A stretch of DNA of 64,000 nucleotides. Source: Adlercreutzia sp. ZJ176 (GTDB lineage: Bacteria; Actinomycetota; Coriobacteriia; Coriobacteriales; Eggerthellaceae). The stretch spans positions 1-64,000 of the forward strand of contig NZ_JAAKEC010000006.1 of the NCBI RefSeq assembly GCF_011038975.1, written 5' to 3'. Of the stretch, positions 25,351 to 33,094 are shown one piece after another. Position 1 is the first letter of the stretch, and each line of letters begins with the position of its first letter. The translations under genes and the position numbers were made by a program. The notes beneath the pieces were generated by a model. That model was not told the origin of the DNA, did not search any database, and saw only the letters and a program-made list of their open reading frames with translations.

Positions 25351-26307
25351 ATGGCAGAGAAGAACGCTTCGCAGATCGTCTTGTTCGAGTCTTCCGACGG
25401 TGAGGTCGCGCTCGACGTTGCCGTGGACGTGCGGCAGGAGGAGGTCTGGCTGAACCGCAGCCAGATGTCCGCGCTGTTCGGTCGCGACGTCAAGACCATC
25501 GGCAAGCACATCGCCAACGCCCTCAAAGAGGAGCTTGACGCGTCGCCGAATCCAGCTGTCGCAAAATTTGCGACAGTTCAACTGGAAGGCGATCGAGAGG
25601 TAAGGCGCGATATCGAGTATTACAACCTCGACGTGATCATCTCCGTCGGCTATCGCGTGAAGTCCCAGCGAGGCGTCGAGTTCCGCCGCTGGGCCACGGA
25701 CGTGCTCCGCAGGTACGTCATGGAGGGACGCGCGGAGAACGAGGGCAGGCTGCGGCAGCTATCCCAGTCCCTGGCGCTCATGGAGCGCGTCGCCGACAAC
25801 CTGGATGCCAGCCAAGTGCTCGAGATAGTGAAGGTCTACGCGACCGCCCTCGACCTCCTGGACGACTACGACCACCAACGCGTCGAGAGGCCGAAGGGGG
25901 ATGACGCGACCTATGTCCTGAGCTACGACGAGTGCCGAGGTCTGATCGACGCGCTGAGATTCAACGACGAGAGCACCTTGTTCGGCGCGGAGAAGGACGA
26001 CTCGTTCAAGAGCAGCATCGGCGCCATATACCAGTCCTTCGGCGGGCGGGAGATCTACCCGTCGGTGCAGGAGAAGGCGGCCAACCTGCTCTACTTCATC
26101 GTGAAGAACCACTCCTTCCACGACGGGAACAAGCGCATAGCGGCAACCATCTTCCTCTACTTCCTCGACAGGAACGGGATCCTCTACGAGTCCGGGAAGA
26201 AGGCGATCAACGACAGCACGTTGGTTGCAACCACCATCATGATCGCCGAGTCAAGGCCCGAGGAAAAGGAGATGATGGTCTCGCTCGTCATGAACTTCCT
26301 CAGCTGA
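25351..26307 (+). CDS. RhuM-domain protein fused to a Fic/DOC domain
   Basis: A 318-residue two-domain protein. Residues about 27-123 match the RhuM (virulence protein) family: EVWLNRSQMSALFGRDVKTI and YNLDVIISVGYRVKSQRG. Residues about 185-318 form a Fic domain with the complete catalytic motif HSFHDGNKR (254-262). Fic enzymes usually transfer AMP or phosphate to target proteins; substrate and inhibitor are unknown, and I see no clear inhibitory helix or separate antitoxin gene. The ATG at 25351 has GAGAGGGG upstream. The gene is bracketed by 44-bp direct repeats, suggesting acquisition as a unit. Confidence 0.88.
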   Translation: MAEKNASQIVLFESSDGEVALDVAVDVRQEEVWLNRSQMSALFGRDVKTIGKHIANALKEELDASPNPAVAKFATVQLEGDREVRRDIEYYNLDVIISVGYRVKSQRGVEFRRWATDVLRRYVMEGRAENEGRLRQLSQSLALMERVADNLDASQVLEIVKVYATALDLLDDYDHQRVERPKGDDATYVLSYDECRGLIDALRFNDESTLFGAEKDDSFKSSIGAIYQSFGGREIYPSVQEKAANLLYFIVKNHSFHDGNKRIAATIFLYFLDRNGILYESGKKAINDSTLVATTIMIAESRPEEKEMMVSLVMNFLS

Positions 26308-26395
26308 GATGCTGGCGAGCGGAAGCGATCTTGGCGTGAGTTCGTCAAGCAGGTGCGCCGTCTCGTCCGCGGTACGTGCCGTTTGGTATGGCAGA

Positions 26396-26533
26396 TCGCG
26401 GTCGGCTGTCCCGCTCGCGCTTGCTCGCCGTTCGCGGTCGGCTGCTCCGCTCGCGCTTGCGTGCCCGTGCGTCAGCCTGTGAATCCCAAGCGTCTCCAGG
26501 GCACCTGGGGTCCGGTCGTCGCAGCGCCAAGGG
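26396..26533. repeat. Repeat cluster right of the Fic gene, with the right 44-bp direct repeat
   Basis: Two copies of a roughly 36-bp unit starting TCGCGGTCGGCTG and containing CGCTCGCGCTTGC lie at about 26396 and 26432. They are followed by the right copy (26490-26533) of the 44-bp repeat found at 25142-25185. The CGCGGTCGGCTG core also occurs left of the Fic gene near 25119. The cluster ends at the stop codon of the AEC transporter gene. Confidence 0.65.
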
Positions 26534-27514
26534 TCACAGCACCAGGAACGTGACGAGCGGGATGGTGACGAGCGAGAAGACGAGCGTGCCGACGGTGATG
26601 CCCGCGGCGTAGTCGCCAAAGTCGCCTCTCTGGGACGCGATCATGGGGACGATGGTCATCGTGGGGAGCGCCGAGAGCAGCGTGATGGAAGTCACGAGCT
26701 CGCTCGGAAGGGGCGTCAGGTGCAGCAGGGCCCCGATGCAGCACGGGACGAGCACCATCTTCACGGCGACCCCGACGTAGAACTCCTTCGACTTGAAGGC
26801 CGACATGAAGTCCGAGAAGCAGAGGAGCGCGCCCAGGTAGATCATGCACATCGCCGATGTCGAAGAGGCTATCGTTGACAGGACGTCCCCGAGAAGGTCG
26901 GGCAGGGGCCATTCCGCCAAAACGAACGCGAAGGCCAGGACCATGGCGATGATGTTCGGCGTAAGCACTATGTCCAGCACGCTGCGAGCCATGTGGCGCA
27001 CGCTGTGCGCGCTTCCGCCCGAGGCGTCGGCGGCCTCGTGACGCTCGTGGCGCCTGCCCCTCGGCGTCGCCAGCCATACGCCGAGCGTCCAGAACACGGG
27101 AGTGTCGACGATGCTGAAGAGCGACAGGTACAGCAGGCCCAGATCCGGGAAGACGGCTGACAGGAGGGGGATGCCGACGAACCCCGTGTTCCCGAAGATG
27201 AAGCAGAACATGAAGACATGCCCTTTGTCGACCGGCATCCTCAGGGCCTTCGCAAGGGCGAGCGTGACGCAGACGATGAAGGCGTAGAAGCTCGCAGCGA
27301 GGCCGAGCAGGGGCAGGTTGTCGGCCATGGCCTGGCGGGTGCACCCCGTGACCGTCGCGTAGAAGATGAGGCACGGGAGAAGCACCTTGGTGACGAGGCT
27401 CGCGAAGCCGGGCATGAAGTCCCTCTTTATCACGCCCGCCTTCCCCGCGACGAATCCTACGAGCAGGATCGCGAAGAAGATGATCATGGTATGCAAAACC
27501 GCGTTGAAGAGCAT
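26534..27514 (-). CDS. AEC family (auxin efflux carrier-type) transporter
   Basis: A 326-residue integral membrane protein with about ten membrane segments in two halves separated by a charged loop (RGRRHERHEAADASGG). Features of the AEC family include LLPCLIFYAT in the first half and GNTGFVGIPLL in the middle; the family exports small carboxylates, malate being the best-known bacterial substrate. I chose ATG at 27514, preceded by GAGG, over a TTG at 27535. The substrate cannot be predicted. Its stop codon directly abuts the right 44-bp repeat. Confidence 0.85.
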   Translation of the reverse strand: MLFNAVLHTMIIFFAILLVGFVAGKAGVIKRDFMPGFASLVTKVLLPCLIFYATVTGCTRQAMADNLPLLGLAASFYAFIVCVTLALAKALRMPVDKGHVFMFCFIFGNTGFVGIPLLSAVFPDLGLLYLSLFSIVDTPVFWTLGVWLATPRGRRHERHEAADASGGSAHSVRHMARSVLDIVLTPNIIAMVLAFAFVLAEWPLPDLLGDVLSTIASSTSAMCMIYLGALLCFSDFMSAFKSKEFYVGVAVKMVLVPCCIGALLHLTPLPSELVTSITLLSALPTMTIVPMIASQRGDFGDYAAGITVGTLVFSLVTIPLVTFLVL

Positions 27515-27566
27515 CGCTGTCGCCTCGAGTTCCAAACCTTCGTTGTTTCCGCTGGGAAATTCTAAA

Positions 27567-27979
27567 CGATGAACCGCAGCGACGTAAGGGACAGGTACAG
27601 CTTTCCGCTTTCAACGTCGTGCACGTGACCATGGTGAAGGGGTTCTTCACCAGCATGGCGTCTTTGCTCGTCGCCCTGGCTTTGGGCGAGCCCCTTGTGG
27701 AGGAGGGCGCGCCGCAGCTTGTGGGGGTCGGTGTCGTCTCCTATGGGTTGAGTATCGTGCTCTATATCTGGGTGCACCGCTACATCGGCGCTGCGAGGAC
27801 CGACAACTACTACGCCGTAGCGCCGTTTGTCGGCGTCATAGCCCCTTGGGCGATCTTAGACTTCGAGGCGCCCTCCTCTCTTCTTCGCCGTGCTCGCCCT
27901 GTCGATAGCGGGCTCGGTCCTCACCGGCATAGACGTCTCCAATGTGGCGTCCGAAGAGGTGAGCTCGGTCAAGGCGTAG
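27567..27979 (+). pseudogene. Remnant of an EamA/DMT-family transporter
   Basis: The frame from about 27567 encodes the second half of an EamA-type drug/metabolite transporter (FNVVHVTMVKGFFTSMASLL, ALALGEPL, YYAVAPFVGVIAPWAILDFEAP). Near 27875 the sequence shifts frame, and the expected last membrane helix continues in the next frame (LFFAVLALSIAGSVLTGIDV) to a stop at 27977-27979. The first half of the protein is missing. Truncation plus frameshift makes this a pseudogene. Confidence 0.65.
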
Positions 27980-28032
27980 GTCGGCGAAACGGCAGGCTCC
28001 GTGTTGAGCGTAGGGTAGCTGCTGGGCACGGT

Positions 28033-28071
28033 CCAACTCCCCAAACGGAAACGGTCCAACTCCCCAAAGAC
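28033..28071. repeat. Short tandem repeat, ACGGTCCAACTCCCCAAA
   Basis: An 18-base unit occurs twice in direct orientation with a five-base spacer (CGGAA). It sits between two decayed genes and has no visible promoter or hairpin function. Confidence 0.6.
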
Positions 28072-28212
28072 GCAGTATAACGGTACGAAAATGAAGCAAG
28101 GCAATAGGTCAGACTCTCATGCCAATCGCCGAGAAACCGGTCGATCCTGCGCTTCAAATACAGCCCGCAGGGAAAGAGGCTCTGGGGAAGACGCGACAGT
28201 TCTCAGGGGTAA

Positions 28213-28854
28213 ATCTGTCGCCTGACCCGTATCGTCGTCATAGACATATACAGCGACGCGGTTGAGATACTGAGCCCAGGCTGGTTCATCAAAGGGCAGG
28301 ATCCCGACAAGCACCTTTCTGGAGAGAGCAAGTCCTCCATTACCCGCAATCCGCTTATCTCGAAGACGCTCTACCGCTCAGGCGACATCGAGGCGTACGG
28401 CACCGACATCAAGCGCATCAAGGACTTGTGCGACGATGCCGGCATCGAGGTCGAGTATGTGCGTACGGTCGATGGGACCAATCTGGTGTTCCACAGAAAC
28501 GATCCATTTGGGCAAAACGTGGTCGTAGGCGCATCGCCGGCTAACGAAACCGAGCATGAGACTGACCCAGCTGACCGACCCAGTACCGACCCAGTACCGA
28601 CCCAGTTGACCGACCCAGTTGCTAGGCTGTGCGCCGTTCTGGCGGACGGGCCTCTCGGCATAAGCGAGGCTATGGGGTCTCTCGGGCTCTCGCAGAAACG
28701 CAATTTCAGGGAAAGGTATCTGAATCCGGCGCTTGAGCTGAATTGCATCGAGCGAACGATTCCAGACAAACCCAATAGCAGCAAGCAGAAATATAGGCTG
28801 ACCGATAAGGGAAGGCAATACCTTCAAGAGGAGATTCGTAAGATCGGCGTCTAG
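28213..28854 (+). pseudogene. 3' part of an AlbA_2/HATPase-type ATP-binding protein gene
   Basis: An open frame without a proper start, beginning right after an in-frame stop, encodes the C-terminal half of the family of ATP-binding proteins with an N-terminal AlbA_2 domain. Recognisable segments are VEILSPGWFI and RNPLISKTLYRSGDIEAYGTDIKRI. A winged-helix-like tail follows (GISEAMGSLGLSQKRNFRERY). The expected N-terminal domain is not found upstream. Between the two parts lies a short tandem repeat of ACCGACCCAGT (about 28580-28620). A shorter protein could start at 28426 (GTG), but the family N terminus is lost. Confidence 0.6.
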
Positions 28855-29201
28855 CCCGCTGAGGTAATTTGCCCCAGCGGGTCACGTGCAACTCGTTGTC
28901 ATCTCATGAGCTTGGGTTCGGTGAGACCCTGTGGCGTCTGGCTTAGTCTGGGGAACTCGTGGCTGACGTGAACGTGCAGGTCGCACGTGTCTGTGCTGTG
29001 GCCTCGCGTGCTCTCGGCAGGCGTTCTTTCCAGGCGGCTCCGTTTCGCCCATAATACAGCCATGAAGAGAGAAAGAGGGAAACTGCGTGCGGTTTTCCTT
29101 CGCGCGCTCGGCGTCTGTTCGCCCCAGGCGGGTGCGAAAGCGCTAGAATAGTGCGTCACCCCCTGAACCAGATCATGAGACGAACGCGAAGGAAGACGCC
29201 C
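28855..29201. other. Intergenic region upstream of the helicase gene
   Basis: A hairpin (CCCGCTG 28855-28861, CAGCGGG 28875-28881) follows the decayed ATP-binding gene directly and may terminate it. Possible -10 elements for the helicase are CATAAT near 29051, with TTTCCA 17 bases upstream, and TAGAAT at 29142-29147. No gene is visible. Confidence 0.4.
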
Positions 29202-31673
29202 ATGCCCCTCGACCTCGACACCCTCAACGCCCCGCAGCGCGAGGCGGTGCTCACCACGGAAGGCCCGCTGCTCGTGCTGGCGGGCGCCGGCTCCGGTAAG
29301 ACGCGCGTGCTCACGTTCCGCATTGCGCGCCTCATCGAGCAGGGCGTCTACCCGTGGCAGGTCCTGGCCATCACGTTCACCAACAAGGCCGCCACCGAGA
29401 TGCGCGAGCGCCTCGGCGCGCTCGTGGGCCCGAGCGCGCGCGGCATGTGGGTGTCCACCTTCCACAGCATGTGCGTGCGCATCCTGCGCGCCGACGCCGA
29501 GCGGATCGGCTTCACCAAGAGCTTCACCATCTACGACACCGACGATCTGAAGCGCCTGTACAAGGAGATCATGGCCGAGCTCGACGTCGACCCGAAGCGC
29601 TTCCCCATAAACGCGCTCATGAACCGCATCTCGCAGGCGAAAAACGAGCTCGTGGTGCCCGGCGACTTCGAGAAGCAGGCCCTCGACCCGGTGGGGAAGG
29701 TGGCCGCGCGCGTGTACGCGCGCCTGCAGGAGCGCCTGCGCGCGGCGAACGCGTTCGACTTCGACGACCTGCTGCTCTACGCGTACCTGCTGCTGAAGAA
29801 CAACCCCGACGTGCTCGACGCCTACCAGCAGCGCTTCCGCTACATCATGGTGGACGAGTACCAGGACACCAACCACGCGCAGTACGAGATCACCATGCTG
29901 CTGGCCGCCGCGCGTGGGAACATCATGGTGGTCGGCGACGACGACCAGTCCATCTACAGCTGGCGCGGGGCCGACCTGCGCAACATCCTCGAGTTCGAGA
30001 GCGACTTCCCCGAAGCGCACGTGGTGAAGCTCGAGCAGAACTACCGCAGCGTGGGCAACATCCTCGCCGCGGCGAACGCGGTCATCGCGAACAACCAGCA
30101 CCGCAAGCAGAAGCGCCTGTTCACGGCCGCGGAGGACGGCGACAAGATCAACGTGTACATGGCCACCGACGAGCGCGACGAGGGCCGCTGGATCGCCGGC
30201 GAGATCGAGAAGCGCCGCGGCGAGGGCATGGGCTACGACGACATGGCCGTGTTCTACCGCACGAACGCCCAGTCGCGCATGCTCGAGGACATGCTGCTGC
30301 GCGCGGGCGTGCCTTACCGCATCGTGGGCGGCACGCGGTTCTTCGACCGCGCGGAGATCCGCGACGTCATGGCCTACCTCACGTTGGTGATCAACCCCGC
30401 CGACGACATCGCCGCCAAGCGCGTGATCAACGTGCCCAAGCGCGGCATCGGGCGCACGACCGTCGAGCGCATCGAGCAGTTCGCGCGCGAGATGGGCATG
30501 CCGTTTCTGGAGGCGTCCGAGCTTCTGATCGCCGATCCGGAGGTGCGCGCGTCGACGCGCAAGTCGGTGGGCGAGTTCGTGCAGCTCATCAAGACGGCGC
30601 GCACGTACTCGGGCGAGCTGCGCCGCGTGATCGAGATGATCGTCGACCAGGCGGGGCTCATCAGCGCGCTCGAGGCTGAGGGAACCGACGAGGCGCGCGG
30701 GCGCGTCGAGAACATCCAGGAGTTCTTGGGCGTGGTGGACGAGTTCGCCGAGACGCACGACGCTGATGACGCGGACTACGCGGCGCCCACGGCGGGCGCG
30801 CTGGCGGGCGCGAGTGCGCTGGCGGGCACGGGCGCGGGCTCGGGCTCGGGCGCGAGTGCGCTGGCGGACGCGGGCGCGGAATCCGCCGGCTCCGACCCTG
30901 CCGCCTCCCCCGACCCCGACGTCGAGCCGGTGCGCGTGCTGCGCGGCGACTCGCTCGCCGACTTCATCGAGTGGGTGCGCCTGCGCACCGACCTCGACAC
31001 CGTCACCGAGGACGGGCACGCCGTCACGCTCATGACGGTGCACTCGTCGAAGGGCCTCGAGTTCGACTGCGTGTTCGTGGCCGGCATGGAGGAGACGCTG
31101 TTCCCGCACATGAACTCGGTGGGCGACGCGGCCTCGGTGGAGGAGGAGCGCCGCCTGGCGTACGTGGCCATCACGCGCGCCCGCAAGAAGCTCTTCCTCA
31201 CGTGCGCCCAGCAGCGCCAGATCTTCGGCCAGACCTCGGCGAACCCCACGTCGCGCTTCGTCTCCGAGATCCCCTCCGAGCTGCGCCGCACCTCGGGCGT
31301 GGGCTCGGCGGGCTTCTCCGGCACGGGCTGGGAGAAGCGCGGAAGCCGCCGCGGCATCGCGGGGTCGGGCGCGGAGGCGGGCGAGGGGCGCGTGTTCGGG
31401 CGCTCGAGCGCGTCGGGCTCGGCGGGCCGCGCCGACCGGTCGCGCGCGGGGCGCTCGGGCCACGGCAGCTTCTCGTCGGGCGCGAATGCTGCGGCCTCGA
31501 GGAAGTCGGGAGCTGCGGCAACGTTTGCCGTGGGAGACGCCGTTGACCATAAAACGTTCGGTCGCGGCAAGGTGACCAGGGTCGATGGTGATACACTGCA
31601 CGTCAAGTTCGCCAAGACCGGCCAGACCAAGAAGCTTCTCAAGGACTACGCGCCCATCGTGAAGATCGGCTAG
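29202..31673 (+). CDS. pcrA: UvrD/PcrA-type DNA helicase
   Basis: An 823-residue superfamily 1A 3'-5' helicase for DNA repair and removal of stalled complexes. Motifs run in order: Q-motif NAPQREAV, Walker A GAGSGKT (28-34), TFTNKAATEM, VDEYQDTN, GDDDQSIYSWRGA, LEQNYRS, VHSSKGLEFD and VAITRARK. An about 45-residue Ala/Gly/Ser-rich stretch interrupts the region before the last motifs. The C terminus (AVGDAVDHKTFGRGKVTRV) is the Tudor-like domain by which PcrA contacts RNA polymerase. ATG at 29202 after AAGGAAG is preferred to GTG at 29151. Confidence 0.94.
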   Translation: MPLDLDTLNAPQREAVLTTEGPLLVLAGAGSGKTRVLTFRIARLIEQGVYPWQVLAITFTNKAATEMRERLGALVGPSARGMWVSTFHSMCVRILRADAERIGFTKSFTIYDTDDLKRLYKEIMAELDVDPKRFPINALMNRISQAKNELVVPGDFEKQALDPVGKVAARVYARLQERLRAANAFDFDDLLLYAYLLLKNNPDVLDAYQQRFRYIMVDEYQDTNHAQYEITMLLAAARGNIMVVGDDDQSIYSWRGADLRNILEFESDFPEAHVVKLEQNYRSVGNILAAANAVIANNQHRKQKRLFTAAEDGDKINVYMATDERDEGRWIAGEIEKRRGEGMGYDDMAVFYRTNAQSRMLEDMLLRAGVPYRIVGGTRFFDRAEIRDVMAYLTLVINPADDIAAKRVINVPKRGIGRTTVERIEQFAREMGMPFLEASELLIADPEVRASTRKSVGEFVQLIKTARTYSGELRRVIEMIVDQAGLISALEAEGTDEARGRVENIQEFLGVVDEFAETHDADDADYAAPTAGALAGASALAGTGAGSGSGASALADAGAESAGSDPAASPDPDVEPVRVLRGDSLADFIEWVRLRTDLDTVTEDGHAVTLMTVHSSKGLEFDCVFVAGMEETLFPHMNSVGDAASVEEERRLAYVAITRARKKLFLTCAQQRQIFGQTSANPTSRFVSEIPSELRRTSGVGSAGFSGTGWEKRGSRRGIAGSGAEAGEGRVFGRSSASGSAGRADRSRAGRSGHGSFSSGANAAASRKSGAAATFAVGDAVDHKTFGRGKVTRVDGDTLHVKFAKTGQTKKLLKDYAPIVKIG

Positions 31674-31723
31674 CCTCGCCGGCTGCGAGCTGGGAATGAC
31701 CAGATTCAACAAGGAGCACTGCA

Positions 31724-33082
31724 TTGTCATCACCGGTTATCGTGGTTGGACACCGCAACCCTGACAACGACTCGATCTGCGCTGCCGTCGGCTACGCGTA
31801 CCTGAAGAACGAGCTCGCCCGGCGCGAGGGACGCGCCGACGAGGTCACCTACCTGCCCGCCCGCCTGGGCCCCCTGCCGCCTGAGAGCGAGTGGGTGCTC
31901 GAGGCCAACGGCATCCCGGCCCCCAAGATCATCCCGCACGTGCACGCGCGCATCGCCGACGTCATGACCACCAACCTCGTGACCATCAGGCACGACGCCA
32001 CGGTGCTCGAGGCGGGCCGCCTGCTGCGCCAGAACAACATCCGCTCGCTCGTGGTCACCAACGACGACGGCACCTTCCGCGGCCTCATCGCCACGCGCGC
32101 CATCGCGAACCGCTACATCTCGGCCACCGACCTGCTCGACGAGGGCGAGACGAACTCCATGGCCGTGGCGGCCTCGCTCATCGAGTCGCTCGGGCAGCGC
32201 GTGAGCGAGCTCACCGAGGAGAACGTGCTCGTGCTCGACGCGGAGGGCCTGCTCAAAGACGCCGTGGAGGACCTCATCTCAAGCGAGCTTCGCGAAGGCG
32301 TGGTCATCGACGACGACGGCTTCTGCATCGGCATCGTCACGCGCTCCGACATCGCCACGGGCCCGCGGCGCAGGGTCGTGCTCGTCGACCACAACGAGAC
32401 GCGCCAGGCCGCGCCCGGCATCGAGGAGGCCGACGTGGTGGAGATCCTCGACCACCATCGCATCGCCGACGTGATGACCTCGAACCCCATCCAGTTTTTG
32501 AACCTGCCGGTGGGCTCGACGGCCACCATCGTCACCATGGAGTTCCGCAAGCACGGCGTGGAGATCCCGCGCGGCATCGCGGCGGTGCTGCTGTCGGCCA
32601 TCATGACCGACACGGTGATCCTCAAGTCGCCCACGGCCACGCAGGTCGACCGCGACCAGGTGGCGTACCTGGCCGAGGTCATCGGCACCGACCCCACCGA
32701 GTTCGGCCTGCAGGTGTTCCGCACGCGCGGCGGCGAGGACGACATGCCGGTGAAGGATCTTGTTGAAGCTGACTCTAAGGAATTCCTGCTCGGCGACAAG
32801 ACGGTGCTCATCGCGCAGCACGAGACGGTCGACCTGGCCGCCGTCATGAGCCGCGAGCAGGAGATCCGCGAGCACATGCGCTCCCTGCTGGAGGCGAACG
32901 GCTACGAGTTCGTGCTGCTCATGGTGACCGACATCGTGGCCGAGGGCAGCCAGTTCGTCTGCGAGGGCAACCGCCGCGTGGTGAATCGCGTGTTCGGCAT
33001 CGAGTGCACGGGCGAGGGCGGCACCTGGATGCCCGGCATCCTCTCGCGCAAGAAGCAGGTTGCCGCGAAGATCCTCGGGTAG
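31724..33082 (+). CDS. ppaC: Manganese-dependent (family II) inorganic pyrophosphatase with CBS domains
   Basis: A 452-residue pyrophosphatase. The N-terminal DHH domain has GHRNPDNDS; a CBS-domain pair (about residues 75-215) is inserted after it; catalysis resumes with LVDHNE and ILDHHR; and the DHHA2 domain ends with SRKKQV. CBS-containing forms are regulated by adenine nucleotides. It appears to lack the DRTGG domain found in the longest forms. The TTG start at 31724 is eight bases after AAGGAG, which decides the start. It keeps pyrophosphate low and so drives biosynthesis. Confidence 0.92.
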   Translation: MSSPVIVVGHRNPDNDSICAAVGYAYLKNELARREGRADEVTYLPARLGPLPPESEWVLEANGIPAPKIIPHVHARIADVMTTNLVTIRHDATVLEAGRLLRQNNIRSLVVTNDDGTFRGLIATRAIANRYISATDLLDEGETNSMAVAASLIESLGQRVSELTEENVLVLDAEGLLKDAVEDLISSELREGVVIDDDGFCIGIVTRSDIATGPRRRVVLVDHNETRQAAPGIEEADVVEILDHHRIADVMTSNPIQFLNLPVGSTATIVTMEFRKHGVEIPRGIAAVLLSAIMTDTVILKSPTATQVDRDQVAYLAEVIGTDPTEFGLQVFRTRGGEDDMPVKDLVEADSKEFLLGDKTVLIAQHETVDLAAVMSREQEIREHMRSLLEANGYEFVLLMVTDIVAEGSQFVCEGNRRVVNRVFGIECTGEGGTWMPGILSRKKQVAAKILG

Positions 33083-33094
33083 GGGAGCGTCGTC

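Noticed and set aside
27836-28104. Minus-strand frames of 82-87 codons around the short tandem repeat
   Set aside because: They arise from repeated CTCCCCAAA sequence and oppose a recognisable transporter remnant.
28899-31733. Minus-strand frame of 944 codons antisense to the helicase gene
   Set aside because: Composition artefact of high-GC DNA; the plus strand carries all helicase motifs.
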